From NCBI RefSeq assembly GCF_046348265.1, contig NZ_JAXMEO010000006.1: DNA of 64,000 nt; one strand, given 5' to 3'. Numbering within the stretch: the stretch's first letter is position 1; every line of letters starts with the position of its first letter. The stretch comes from Pelomonas sp937871895. Its GTDB lineage: Bacteria; Pseudomonadota; Gammaproteobacteria; Burkholderiales; Burkholderiaceae_C. Shown here in pieces: positions 47,107-54,713 of this stretch. The translations under genes were made by a program, and so were the position numbers. The notes beneath the pieces were generated by a model. That model made no database searches. It saw only the letters and a program-made list of their open reading frames with translations, and was not told the DNA's origin.

Positions 47107-47997
47107 TCAGTCCTGCGCCGGGATCTCGTAGGGCAGAGGCCTCAGCGTCAGCGCCGGCCCATCGGCTGCGCGCAAGTGCATAACTCCCGTCTCCAGCGCT
47201 GCGAGCTTGACCTCGGCGGCCACCAGGCTGACGCCGTCTCGGCGCGCCACGCCGGCCACCAGGCCCGCAGGCTGCTCAGGGTCGGCGGCGGTGAAGAGGC
47301 CGTCGCCGACCGCTGCCTCGGCATCGGTCTCGAAGAGCTGCAAGCGGCGCTTGAGGGTTCCACGGTACTGGCTGCGGGCCACCACTTCCTGGCCGGGGTA
47401 GCAGCCCTTTTTGAAGCTCACGCCGCCCACCAGCTCCAGATTGATCATCTGGGGCACAAAGGCTTCAACCGTTGCACCGCGCACCCAAGCGATGCCTGAT
47501 TCAAGCTCAGCCCAGGCCCAGTCGGCCGGCGTGGCGCGCGGCAGGTCAGGCGCGGCCTCGGCGCTCGGCTGCACCCAGAGCGCGCGGCCCTGGCCGGGCG
47601 CGGCCGGCAAGGCGATCTGCACCGCACTGCCTGCCGCCTGCAGCGTCCACGCCTCGGCCGGGGGTGTGCCCAGCAGGCCCCACACCGCCAGGCCCTGGCT
47701 GGCATCGCTCAGCTTGCATTTGGCGCGCAGCACAAACATCGACAGGCGCTTCAGCGTGGCCGGCAGCAACTCCAGGGGCAGGGCCAGCAGCAATTCGTCG
47801 TCACTGGCCTTCCAGCCCACCATCGTGGCCAGCAGACGGCCCTTGGCGGTGCAATAGCCGGCCAGCCGGGCATGTTGTCGGTCCAGCAGGCTGAAGTCCT
47901 GCGTCAATTGGCTGTGGAGGAAGGTGGCGGCATCAGCGCCGCTGGCGCGGATCACGCCCCAGTCAGTCAGGGGCAATGCGTGGGCAGGAGCAGTCAT
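47107..47997 (-). CDS. ygfZ: YgfZ/GcvT-domain folate-binding protein
   Basis: A 296-residue folate-binding protein that helps assembly or repair of certain Fe-S enzymes such as MiaB. The signature 'KKGCYPGQEVVAR' (K-G-C-Y-x-G-Q-E) is present in the second half. The N-terminal part 'LPLTDWGVIRASGADAATFLHSQLTQD' is typical. ATG 47997 is used; an ATG-proximal alternative upstream (MIISA) would add only a few residues. It is divergent from mltG with 48 bases between starts. Confidence 0.92.
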   Translation of the reverse strand: MTAPAHALPLTDWGVIRASGADAATFLHSQLTQDFSLLDRQHARLAGYCTAKGRLLATMVGWKASDDELLLALPLELLPATLKRLSMFVLRAKCKLSDASQGLAVWGLLGTPPAEAWTLQAAGSAVQIALPAAPGQGRALWVQPSAEAAPDLPRATPADWAWAELESGIAWVRGATVEAFVPQMINLELVGGVSFKKGCYPGQEVVARSQYRGTLKRRLQLFETDAEAAVGDGLFTAADPEQPAGLVAGVARRDGVSLVAAEVKLAALETGVMHLRAADGPALTLRPLPYEIPAQD

Positions 47998-48045
47998 GGC
48001 CGAAATTATCATCAGCCCCTTGGAGAGCTCACCCGGGATGGGGGC

Positions 48046-49038
48046 ATGAAGTGGTTGTTGCGGGCTTTGCTCGCGCTTGTTTTGCTGGCCGGTGGCCTGG
48101 CCGGATCCGTCTGGTGGTGGCTGGACCGCCCGCTGCCCCTGGGCACGGCCACCGTGGAGCTGAACATCGAGCCGGGCACGCCACCGGCCGAGGTGGCGCG
48201 TGCCTGGGTGGCGGCCGGCGTTCAGACCGACGCCCGCCTGCTCTACCAGTGGTTCAAGTGGTCGGGGCGGGCCAAGGCCATCCGGGCCGGCAGCTACGAG
48301 ATCCAGGCCGGCATCAACCCACGCGGCCTGCTCGACAAGATGGTGCGCGGCGAGCAGGTGCTGGAGACGCTGCGCCTGATCGAAGGCTGGAACTGGCGCC
48401 AGGTGAAGGCCGCGCTGGCCGCCGCGCCGCACCTCAAGCAAACTTTGGCCGGCCTCAGCGACGCCGACCTGATGGCCGCCTTGGGCAGGCCGGGGCTGGC
48501 GCCTGAAGGGCGCTTCTTCCCCGACACCTATGCCTACAGCCGAGGCGTGAGCGACCGCACGGTGCTGCGCCGCGCCTTGGCCCACATGGACGACAAGCTC
48601 GCCACGGCCTGGCTGCAACGCGCGCCCGATCTGCCGCTGCGCAGCCCCGAAGATGCCTTGATCCTGGCCTCCATCGTCGAGAAGGAAACCGGCACCTCGG
48701 CCGATCGCAGCAAGGTTGCCGCCGTCTTCATCAACCGCCTGCGCGCGGGCATGCTGCTCCAGACCGACCCCACGGTGATCTACGGCCTGGGCGAGGCGTT
48801 TGATGGCAATCTGCGCAAGCGCGACCTGCTGGCTGACACGCCCTACAACACCTACACCCGCAGCGGCTTGCCGCCCACGCCCATCGCCATGCCGGGTGTG
48901 GCCTCGCTGCAGGCTGCCCTGCACCCGGCCAGCACCAAGGCTCTGTACTTCGTGGCGCGCGGTGATGGCAGCAGCGAATTCAGTGACGACCTGGGCGCAC
49001 ACAATCGCGCCGTCAACAAATTCCAACGTGGACGCTGA
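48046..49038 (+). CDS. mltG: Endolytic murein transglycosylase MltG
   Basis: A 330-residue inner-membrane lytic transglycosylase that cuts nascent peptidoglycan strands and sets glycan length. One N-terminal membrane segment (4-26) is followed by a LysM-like region (35-110) and the YceG catalytic domain with E212 in 'LASIVEKETG'; 'LQTDPTVIYGLG' and 'YNTYTRSGLPPTPIAMPG' are also diagnostic. It starts the run mltG-tmk-holB-pilZ-tatD, and is 12 bases before tmk. Confidence 0.94.
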   Translation: MKWLLRALLALVLLAGGLAGSVWWWLDRPLPLGTATVELNIEPGTPPAEVARAWVAAGVQTDARLLYQWFKWSGRAKAIRAGSYEIQAGINPRGLLDKMVRGEQVLETLRLIEGWNWRQVKAALAAAPHLKQTLAGLSDADLMAALGRPGLAPEGRFFPDTYAYSRGVSDRTVLRRALAHMDDKLATAWLQRAPDLPLRSPEDALILASIVEKETGTSADRSKVAAVFINRLRAGMLLQTDPTVIYGLGEAFDGNLRKRDLLADTPYNTYTRSGLPPTPIAMPGVASLQAALHPASTKALYFVARGDGSSEFSDDLGAHNRAVNKFQRGR

Positions 49039-49050
49039 GCGCGCCCCTGC

Positions 49051-49692
49051 ATGAGTTCGAGATTCATCAGCTTCGAAGGCATCGACGGTGCCGGCAAATC
49101 CACCCACATCGCGGCCGTGGCTGCGTGGTTTGAGCAGCGCGGCGCCACCGTCGAGCTGACACGCGAGCCCGGTGGCACGCCGCTGGCCGAGACCCTGCGC
49201 GGCCTGGTGCTGAGCCAGCCCATGGACGCGATGACCGAGGTGCTGCTGATGTTTGCCGGCCGGCGCGACCACATCGTCCACCGCATCCAGCCGGCCCTGG
49301 CGCAGGGCAAGACCGTGCTGTGCGACCGCTTCACCGACTCCAGCTTTGCCTATCAGGGCGGGGGCCGGGGCATCCCGGAGCCGCAGCTGAGCGCCCTGGC
49401 CGATTGGGCCCAGCGCACGCCAGACGGCTGGGTCGAGCCCGAGCTGACGCTGTGGTTCGACCTGCCCGCCGCACAGGCCGCCGCACGCCGCGCCGGGCGC
49501 GAGCAACAGGCTGGCGAGACAGGCGACCGCATCGAGACCCAGGAGCTGGCCTTCTTCGAGCGCGCCCGTGAGGCCTTTGCGCGCCGCGCAGCGGCGAACC
49601 CGGCGCGCATCGAGCGACTCGACGCCAGCCTCAGCGTCGAGGCCGTCTGGCAGCAGGTGCTGGCCGTGCTTGAGCGGCGCTACCCGGCATGA
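49051..49692 (+). CDS. tmk: Thymidylate kinase
   Basis: A 213-residue kinase that makes dTDP from dTMP. The P-loop is 'FEGIDGAGKSTH', the DR(Y/F) substrate motif is 'VLCDRFTDSSFAYQGGGRG', and the lid region carries 'RAGREQQAGETGDRIE'. Its stop overlaps the start of holB (ATGA). Confidence 0.96.
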   Translation: MSSRFISFEGIDGAGKSTHIAAVAAWFEQRGATVELTREPGGTPLAETLRGLVLSQPMDAMTEVLLMFAGRRDHIVHRIQPALAQGKTVLCDRFTDSSFAYQGGGRGIPEPQLSALADWAQRTPDGWVEPELTLWFDLPAAQAAARRAGREQQAGETGDRIETQELAFFERAREAFARRAAANPARIERLDASLSVEAVWQQVLAVLERRYPA

Positions 49693-50693
49693 AGGCGCTG
49701 TTGCCCTGGCTTGAAGCGCCGCTGCGTGATGCGCTGCAGCGATCGCATTCGCACGCCTTGCTGGTGCAGGGGCCTGCGGGCGTGGGGCAGCTGGAGCTGG
49801 CCATGCTGCTGGCGCGCAGTTGGTTGTGTGAAAGCCCGGCCGCCGTCCACCAACGCCAGCCCGGCTGCGGAGAGTGCGCCAGTTGCCGACTGTTTGCCGC
49901 TGGCACGCACCCGGACTTTCAGCTGCTTTTGCCCGAAGCGCTGGACGCGGCCTGCCGTGAGGCGCTGGGCCTGCCCGCCGAAGAAGCCGTCGAGCACAAA
50001 ACCGGCAAGGCCAAGCCCAGCCGTGAGATCAAGGTGGACGCGGTGCGCCAGCTCCTCGGCTTCGCCCAGGCCACCTCGGCCCGGGGGCGCGCCAAGGTGG
50101 TCGTCATCTTCCCGGCCGAGGCGCTGAACGCCGTCGCGGCGAATGCCCTGCTCAAGACGCTGGAAGAGCCCTCCGGCGTGCTGCGATTTGCGCTGGCCAC
50201 GCACGACCCCGCCGGCTTGCTGCCCACCATCCGCTCGCGCTGCCAGAGCCTGAGCCTGCCCTTGCCACCGGCCGACGCGGCTGAAGCCTGGCTGGCAGGC
50301 GAGGGCGTCGAGCCCGCGCTGCTCAAGGCCGCCGGGGGCCGCCCGCAACTGGCGCGCGAATGGCACGAGGCCGGCCTGCGTGCCCAGGCCTGGTCCAGCC
50401 TGCCCAAGCGCGTGGCGCGCGGCGAGGCCGCTGCGCTGGCCGACTGGGCGCCCCCGCGCGCCATCGACGCGCTCCAGCGGCTCTGTCACGACCTGCTGCG
50501 GCGCAGCCACGGCCAGCCCGGGCAGTACTTCGACACCGCTGCGTTGCCGGCCTGCAGCCGCGTCCAGCCCCTGCTGGCCTGGGAGCAGCAATTGCGCCGC
50601 GCGGCCCGTCACGCCGAGCATCCGCTCAACGCCGGGCTGCTGATCGAGAGTCTTGTCACGGCGGGGCAGGCCGCGCTGACCCAGGCTCGCTGA
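49689..50693 (+). CDS. holB: DNA polymerase III subunit delta'
   Basis: A 334-residue clamp-loader subunit. The P-loop place reads 'GPAGVGQLELA', without the Lys needed to bind ATP, as normal for delta'. A Cys cluster 'CGECASC' fits the zinc-binding module, and 'VVVIFPAEALNAVAANALLKTLEEPSG' is the standard sensor/SRC-like region, followed by 'TIRSRCQSL'. It overlaps tmk and precedes a PilZ gene. Confidence 0.94.
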   Translation: MKALLPWLEAPLRDALQRSHSHALLVQGPAGVGQLELAMLLARSWLCESPAAVHQRQPGCGECASCRLFAAGTHPDFQLLLPEALDAACREALGLPAEEAVEHKTGKAKPSREIKVDAVRQLLGFAQATSARGRAKVVVIFPAEALNAVAANALLKTLEEPSGVLRFALATHDPAGLLPTIRSRCQSLSLPLPPADAAEAWLAGEGVEPALLKAAGGRPQLAREWHEAGLRAQAWSSLPKRVARGEAAALADWAPPRAIDALQRLCHDLLRRSHGQPGQYFDTAALPACSRVQPLLAWEQQLRRAARHAEHPLNAGLLIESLVTAGQAALTQAR

Positions 50694-50716
50694 GTCCTGC
50701 TGGCTACACTCGCCCC

Positions 50717-51148
50717 ATGGCCTCCGAAGCGAACTCCAAGTCCGGTCCTCTGACCCAGTTCCCGACCTCGGTGTCCGGCACCGTGGCCAACCCGCCTGCC
50801 ACCGGCGGTGCGCGTCCGAGCGTGATCCAGCTGGTGTTCCGCGAGAAGAGCGCGCTCTACGCGGCCTACATCTCGGCCTTCACCGAAGGCGGGCTCTTTG
50901 TGCCCACCACGCGCGACTACAAGCTCGGCGAAGACATCTACCTGCTGCTGGCCCTGCCCGAAGACACCCAGCGCTACCCCGTGGCCGGCAAGGTGGCCTG
51001 GATCACCCCCGCCAATGCCTCCGGCGGGCGCACTCAGGGCGTGGGCGTGCGCTTCCCCGGCGACGAGAAGACCCGCATCATCAAGATCAAGATCGAGGAA
51101 CTGCTCGGGACGTCCGTGTCGTCATCCAAGCCGACGCAGACACTCTGA
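50717..51148 (+). CDS. pilZ: PilZ-domain protein (type IV pilus PilZ-like)
   Basis: A 143-residue protein from ATG 50717. Residues 35-130 form a PilZ domain, but the RxxxR...(D/N)xSxxG c-di-GMP motif is not seen ('RPSVIQLVFREKSALYAAYISAFTEGGLFV'), as in the type IV pilus PilZ group that works by binding PilB and FimX rather than the nucleotide. The place between holB and tatD is its usual one in this order. The stop overlaps tatD (TGATG). Confidence 0.88.
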   Translation: MASEANSKSGPLTQFPTSVSGTVANPPATGGARPSVIQLVFREKSALYAAYISAFTEGGLFVPTTRDYKLGEDIYLLLALPEDTQRYPVAGKVAWITPANASGGRTQGVGVRFPGDEKTRIIKIKIEELLGTSVSSSKPTQTL

Positions 51149-51939
51149 TGTTCATCGATTCGCATTGCCACCTCAGCTTCCCTGAGCTGGCGCAGCAGTT
51201 GCCCGACATCCTGGCCGCCATGCGCCAGGCGCAGGTCGATGAGGCCATCTGCATCTGCACCACCATGGAAGAGTTCCCGGCCGTGCACGGCTTGGCGACG
51301 GGGCATGCCCAGCTCTGGTCCACGGTCGGCGTGCACCCCGACACCGAAGGCTTGCGCGAGCCCAGCCTCGAAGAGCTGATCGAGAAGGCCCAGTTGCCGC
51401 GTGTCGTCGCCATTGGTGAAACGGGGCTCGACTATTACCGGCTCAACGGCCGCAGCCTGGCCGACATGGAGTGGCAGCGTGAGCGCTTCCGCACCCACAT
51501 CCGCGCCGCGCGTGCGGTCGGCAAGCCGCTGGTGATCCACACCCGCTCCAGCAGCGCCGACACCTTGCGCGTGCTCGACGAAGCAGGCGGTGAGCAGGCG
51601 GGCGGTGTGTTCCATTGCTTCACCGAAAGCGCCGACGTGGCGCGCGCCGCAATCGAGCGCGGCTACTACATCTCGTTCTCTGGCATCGTCAGCTTCAAGA
51701 ACGCGCAGGACCTGCGTGATCTCGCCAAGGCACTGCCGCCCGATCGCATCCTGATCGAGACCGACAGCCCCTACCTGGCGCCCGTGCCGTTCCGGGGCAA
51801 GCTGAACACCCCGGCCCTGGTGCCGCACGTGGCCAAGGCCCTGGCCGAGGCGCTGGGCGGCAGCGTCGACGAACTGGCGGCGCAGACCACGGCCAACACG
51901 AGAAGGCTCTTCAAGCTGCCGGCCCCGGGAGGGCACTGA
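51148..51939 (+). CDS. ycfH: TatD-family metal-dependent hydrolase (YcfH type)
   Basis: A 263-residue TIM-barrel deoxyribonuclease. Metal ligands appear in 'FIDSHCHLSF' (H7, H9), 'AIGETGLDYY' (Glu), 'LVIHTRSSS' (His), 'GVFHCFTES' (His) and 'LIETDSPYLAPVPFRGKLNTP' (Asp). The position after holB and pilZ equals that of ycfH. It may act in DNA repair or quality control; the cell role is poorly known. Confidence 0.93.
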   Translation: MFIDSHCHLSFPELAQQLPDILAAMRQAQVDEAICICTTMEEFPAVHGLATGHAQLWSTVGVHPDTEGLREPSLEELIEKAQLPRVVAIGETGLDYYRLNGRSLADMEWQRERFRTHIRAARAVGKPLVIHTRSSSADTLRVLDEAGGEQAGGVFHCFTESADVARAAIERGYYISFSGIVSFKNAQDLRDLAKALPPDRILIETDSPYLAPVPFRGKLNTPALVPHVAKALAEALGGSVDELAAQTTANTRRLFKLPAPGGH

Positions 51940-51941
51940 GC

Positions 51942-52586
51942 ATGCTGCGGTGGCGCCATTGCCTGGCCGCGGGCTTGCTGGCCCTCGGCGCCACCGGGGC
52001 GCAAGCCGCCCCCATCGACGACCTGGTGCTCGCCGCCGAATTCAATGACCCGCGCAGCATCGCGCGCCTGTTGACCACGGGGCTCGACCCCAATCTGCCT
52101 GACGGACGGGGCCGCACTGCGATCTTTACCGCGCTGAGCGAAGGGGCCAGCGCGGCCGTGGAGGCCCTGCTGGCCTCACCGCAGCTGGACCCAAATCTCG
52201 CCAACGCCAGTGGCGAAACGCCGCTGATGCTGGCCGCCATCCGGGGCAACCTGGTCGCTGCGCGAGCGCTGGTCAAGCGCGGCGCGGCGGTGAATCGGCC
52301 GGGTTGGTCGCCGCTGCACTACGCGGCATCGGGGCCGGATGGCGGCGTGACGGCCTTTCTGCTGACGCAGGGCGCCGAGGTCAATGCGCGCTCGCCCAAT
52401 GGCACCACGCCGCTGATGATGTCGGCCCGCTACGGCAGCAGCGAGATCACGCCCCAGTTGCTGAAGGCGGGCGCCGACGCACGGCTCAAGAACGAACTCG
52501 GCCTCACGGCCGCAGACTTCGCCCGCCAGAGCGGCCGCGATCGCGATGCGGTCGAACTGGACCGATTGGCGAGCCAGGTGCGCTGA
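51942..52586 (+). CDS. Exported ankyrin-repeat protein
   Basis: A 214-residue protein with a signal peptide (MLRWRHCLAAGLLALGATGAQA) and about five ankyrin repeats across 40-200: 'DPNLPDGRGRTAIFTALSEG', 'DPNLANASGETPLMLAAIRG', 'AVNRPGWSPLHYAASG', 'EVNARSPNGTTPLMMSARYG' and 'DARLKNELGLTAADFARQSG'. It probably binds a protein partner in the periplasm. It begins two bases after the tatD stop and is likely part of that operon, as in related genomes. Confidence 0.9.
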   Translation: MLRWRHCLAAGLLALGATGAQAAPIDDLVLAAEFNDPRSIARLLTTGLDPNLPDGRGRTAIFTALSEGASAAVEALLASPQLDPNLANASGETPLMLAAIRGNLVAARALVKRGAAVNRPGWSPLHYAASGPDGGVTAFLLTQGAEVNARSPNGTTPLMMSARYGSSEITPQLLKAGADARLKNELGLTAADFARQSGRDRDAVELDRLASQVR

Positions 52587-52706
52587 AGCCCGTCCAGTCC
52601 GCCATGTAAGGCTTTTTCCTACACGCGGTCCCGAAGCTGGCCGACTGGGCAGCACGCGGGGGCGTCCCTAGAGTGACCCCATCGTCACCCCCTCGTGGAG
52701 CCCCTC

Positions 52707-52922
52707 ATGAACACCTCGTTTGCCGCACTGACCGACCCCTTCGCCATGCTGCTCAAGCCCGAGCAGGTGATGCGTGCCATCGAGCACTCTGACCGACTGG
52801 CGCGCCTGCATGGCCGCATCCACCGCCCGCTGGACAAGCCGCTGATCCCGCGTGTGGGCGACAAGGTGCAGGACTTCGACCGCCTGATCGACGAAGCGCC
52901 GGAAGAATCCGACGCGGAATGA
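52707..52922 (+). CDS. Small conserved-looking protein, 71 aa
   Basis: A 71-residue protein from ATG 52707 (TGGAG 8 bases before). It starts 'MNTSFAALTDPFAMLLKPEQ' and continues with helical, charged sequence 'RAIEHSDRLARLHGRIHRPLDKPLIPR', ending acidic. No signal or membrane segment. Short proteins with this opening occur elsewhere in Burkholderiales as hypothetical proteins. Function unknown; it is separate from the ankyrin gene by 120 bases and converges with efp. Confidence 0.75.
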   Translation: MNTSFAALTDPFAMLLKPEQVMRAIEHSDRLARLHGRIHRPLDKPLIPRVGDKVQDFDRLIDEAPEESDAE

Positions 52923-52954
52923 ACAAAGCGCCTGCCTCGTGAGAGGACAGGCGC
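52923..52954 (-). terminator. Terminator of efp
   Basis: Long hairpin GCGCCTG-CCTC-gtga-GAGG-a-CAGGCGC at 52928-52954. On the minus strand it is followed by TTTGTT (52923-52927), a suitable end for efp; it may also stop the opposing small gene. Confidence 0.7.
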
Positions 52955-52977
52955 CTTAGCGCTGGAGCGATTTGTGC

Positions 52978-53532
52978 TCAGACGCGCTTGCGGTACTCGT
53001 GCGTGCGAGTGTCGATTTCGATCTTGTCGCCCTGGGCCACGAAGATCGGCACCGGGATTTCAAAGCCGGTCGAGATCTTGGCGGGCTTGAGCACCTTGCC
53101 CGAGGTGTCGCCCTTGACGGCGGGTTCGGTCCAGGTGATTTCGCGCACCAGGCTGGTCGGCAGTTCGACCGAGATGGCCTTGCCGTCGTAGAAGGTCACT
53201 TCCACAGGCATCGCGTCTTCGAGGTAGGACAGGGCGTCGCCCATGTTCTCGGCTTCGACTTCGTACTGGTTGTACTCGGCGTCCATGAACACATACATCG
53301 GGTCGGCGAAGTAGGAGTAGGTGCACTCCTTCTTGTCCAGGATGATCTGGTCCATCTTGTCGTCGGCCTTGAAGACGACTTCGGTGCCGCTGTTGTTCAG
53401 CAGGCTCTTGAGCTTCATGCGCACGGTGGCGGCATTGCGGCCACCACGGCTGTATTCGGTCTTCAGGACAACCATCGGGTCCTTGCCGTGCATGATGACG
53501 TTGCCGGCGCGGATTTCTTGAGCGATCTTCAT
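52978..53532 (-). CDS. efp: Elongation factor P, Arg32 (EarP) type
   Basis: A 184-residue translation factor that relieves ribosome stalling at polyproline. ATG 53532 starts MKIAQEIRAGNVIMHGKDPM. The tip residue is R32 in 'KTEYSRGGRNAATV', the arginine that is rhamnosylated by EarP, in place of the lysine used by EpmA systems. The earP gene is immediately upstream on the same strand. Ends 'THEYRKRV'. Confidence 0.96.
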   Translation of the reverse strand: MKIAQEIRAGNVIMHGKDPMVVLKTEYSRGGRNAATVRMKLKSLLNNSGTEVVFKADDKMDQIILDKKECTYSYFADPMYVFMDAEYNQYEVEAENMGDALSYLEDAMPVEVTFYDGKAISVELPTSLVREITWTEPAVKGDTSGKVLKPAKISTGFEIPVPIFVAQGDKIEIDTRTHEYRKRV

Positions 53533-53635
53533 GGGTTTGCGGTCAGGTTGAGGTCGGGCCCGAGCTTGCGTCTGGCCTGACAGGGCGCACCAGCAATCCA
53601 AAGGAAATCGGTCCGGCGCGGCAAAGCTCTTGATT

Positions 53636-54679
53636 CTAGCCGAGGGCGGCCAGAAAGCCGGCCAGTTGAGTGACGAGGTCGCCTTGAGCCAACAGCGCAG
53701 CGCGCCAGCCGGTGGCGTGGTCGCCGCAGTACGGTAGCTTGTCGGGCAGCGGCGCCAGCCCGTTCCAGCCGCGCCACAGCGCCTGCTGTGGCGCGGGCAG
53801 GCGGCTTCGTGCCATGAAGGCTTCCAGCTTGGCGGCATGTGCGCCGTCCGACTGCGGGTAGATGTGCCAGACCATGGGCTTGCCCGCCCACTGCGCACGC
53901 ACGAACGAGTCCTCGCCACGCACGAAGTTCCAGTCGCAGGCCCAGAGCAGGTGGTCGTAGTCGAATTGGCTCAGATAGGGCAGGGCGTGGATGCGCAGGT
54001 TAGGGCCAGGGACCAGCTTGTCGCGCAGCGCGCCAGGGCAGGCCAGCAGCAGGGTCGGTTGATCAGCGAGCAAGCGCGTCAGCGCTTCGGCCGGCGCGCC
54101 CGGGTAGCCGAACAGGCTGACGAGGCGCTCGCCCGGGCGGCGACTCAGGCCCTGGCCTGCCAGCCAAGCCTCGGCATTGAAGTCGGCTTGGCGCGCCTGC
54201 AGGTCCATCTCCCGCAGCAGGCCGCCAGTACCGGCGCTGAAGCCGGGGTAGAAGAAGTGTTTGATCAGCCCTCGCCCCGGGCCGCTGAACTGCGGGGACG
54301 GCAGGCCGTGGCTGCGCTCGACGTAGTCCTCCGCGCTCAAATACTCAAGGTTGATCCAGCGAGGCGACGACGCCAATTGCGCCATGCGGGCAACGAACTC
54401 GGTCGGCAGCTCACAGCCAAAGGCCTCGACCACGACCTCGCCGGGCGTGACGCCTTGCAGCTCCGCCGCTGCGGGCCATGCGCGCAACTCGACGCCGGCA
54501 TGACCCTCGGGCGCCATCCAGGCGAGTGCCGATGCGTCGTCCACCCAAAGCCGCACATGGACACCGCGCGCGGCCAAGTCGCCGCACAAGCGCCAGCAAA
54601 CACCCAGGTCGCCATGGTTGTCGATGACGCGGCAGAAGATGTCCCAGTGTTGGGGCAGGGAGGCAGGGGCTACGGCCAT
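53636..54679 (-). CDS. earP: EF-P arginine rhamnosyltransferase EarP
   Basis: A 347-residue GT-B-type glycosyltransferase that puts rhamnose from dTDP-rhamnose on Arg32 of EF-P. ATG 54679 is used. The active-site Asp pair is in 'VIDNHGDLGVCWRL' (D20, D24) and the C-terminal nucleotide-sugar site is in 'NFVRGEDSFVRAQWAGKPMVWHIYPQSDGAH' (split). It is 103 bases upstream of efp on the same strand, matching the known modification partnership, and divergent from uvrC by 34 bases. Confidence 0.95.
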   Translation of the reverse strand: MAVAPASLPQHWDIFCRVIDNHGDLGVCWRLCGDLAARGVHVRLWVDDASALAWMAPEGHAGVELRAWPAAAELQGVTPGEVVVEAFGCELPTEFVARMAQLASSPRWINLEYLSAEDYVERSHGLPSPQFSGPGRGLIKHFFYPGFSAGTGGLLREMDLQARQADFNAEAWLAGQGLSRRPGERLVSLFGYPGAPAEALTRLLADQPTLLLACPGALRDKLVPGPNLRIHALPYLSQFDYDHLLWACDWNFVRGEDSFVRAQWAGKPMVWHIYPQSDGAHAAKLEAFMARSRLPAPQQALWRGWNGLAPLPDKLPYCGDHATGWRAALLAQGDLVTQLAGFLAALG

Positions 54680-54713
54680 GGGCTGACATTGTCCGGCGAC
54701 ACAATGCGGCCCC

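Noticed and set aside
48001..49506. Minus-strand extension of ygfZ to about 800 residues
   Set aside because: YgfZ homology begins at the ATG at 47997; the extension runs antisense to mltG and tmk.
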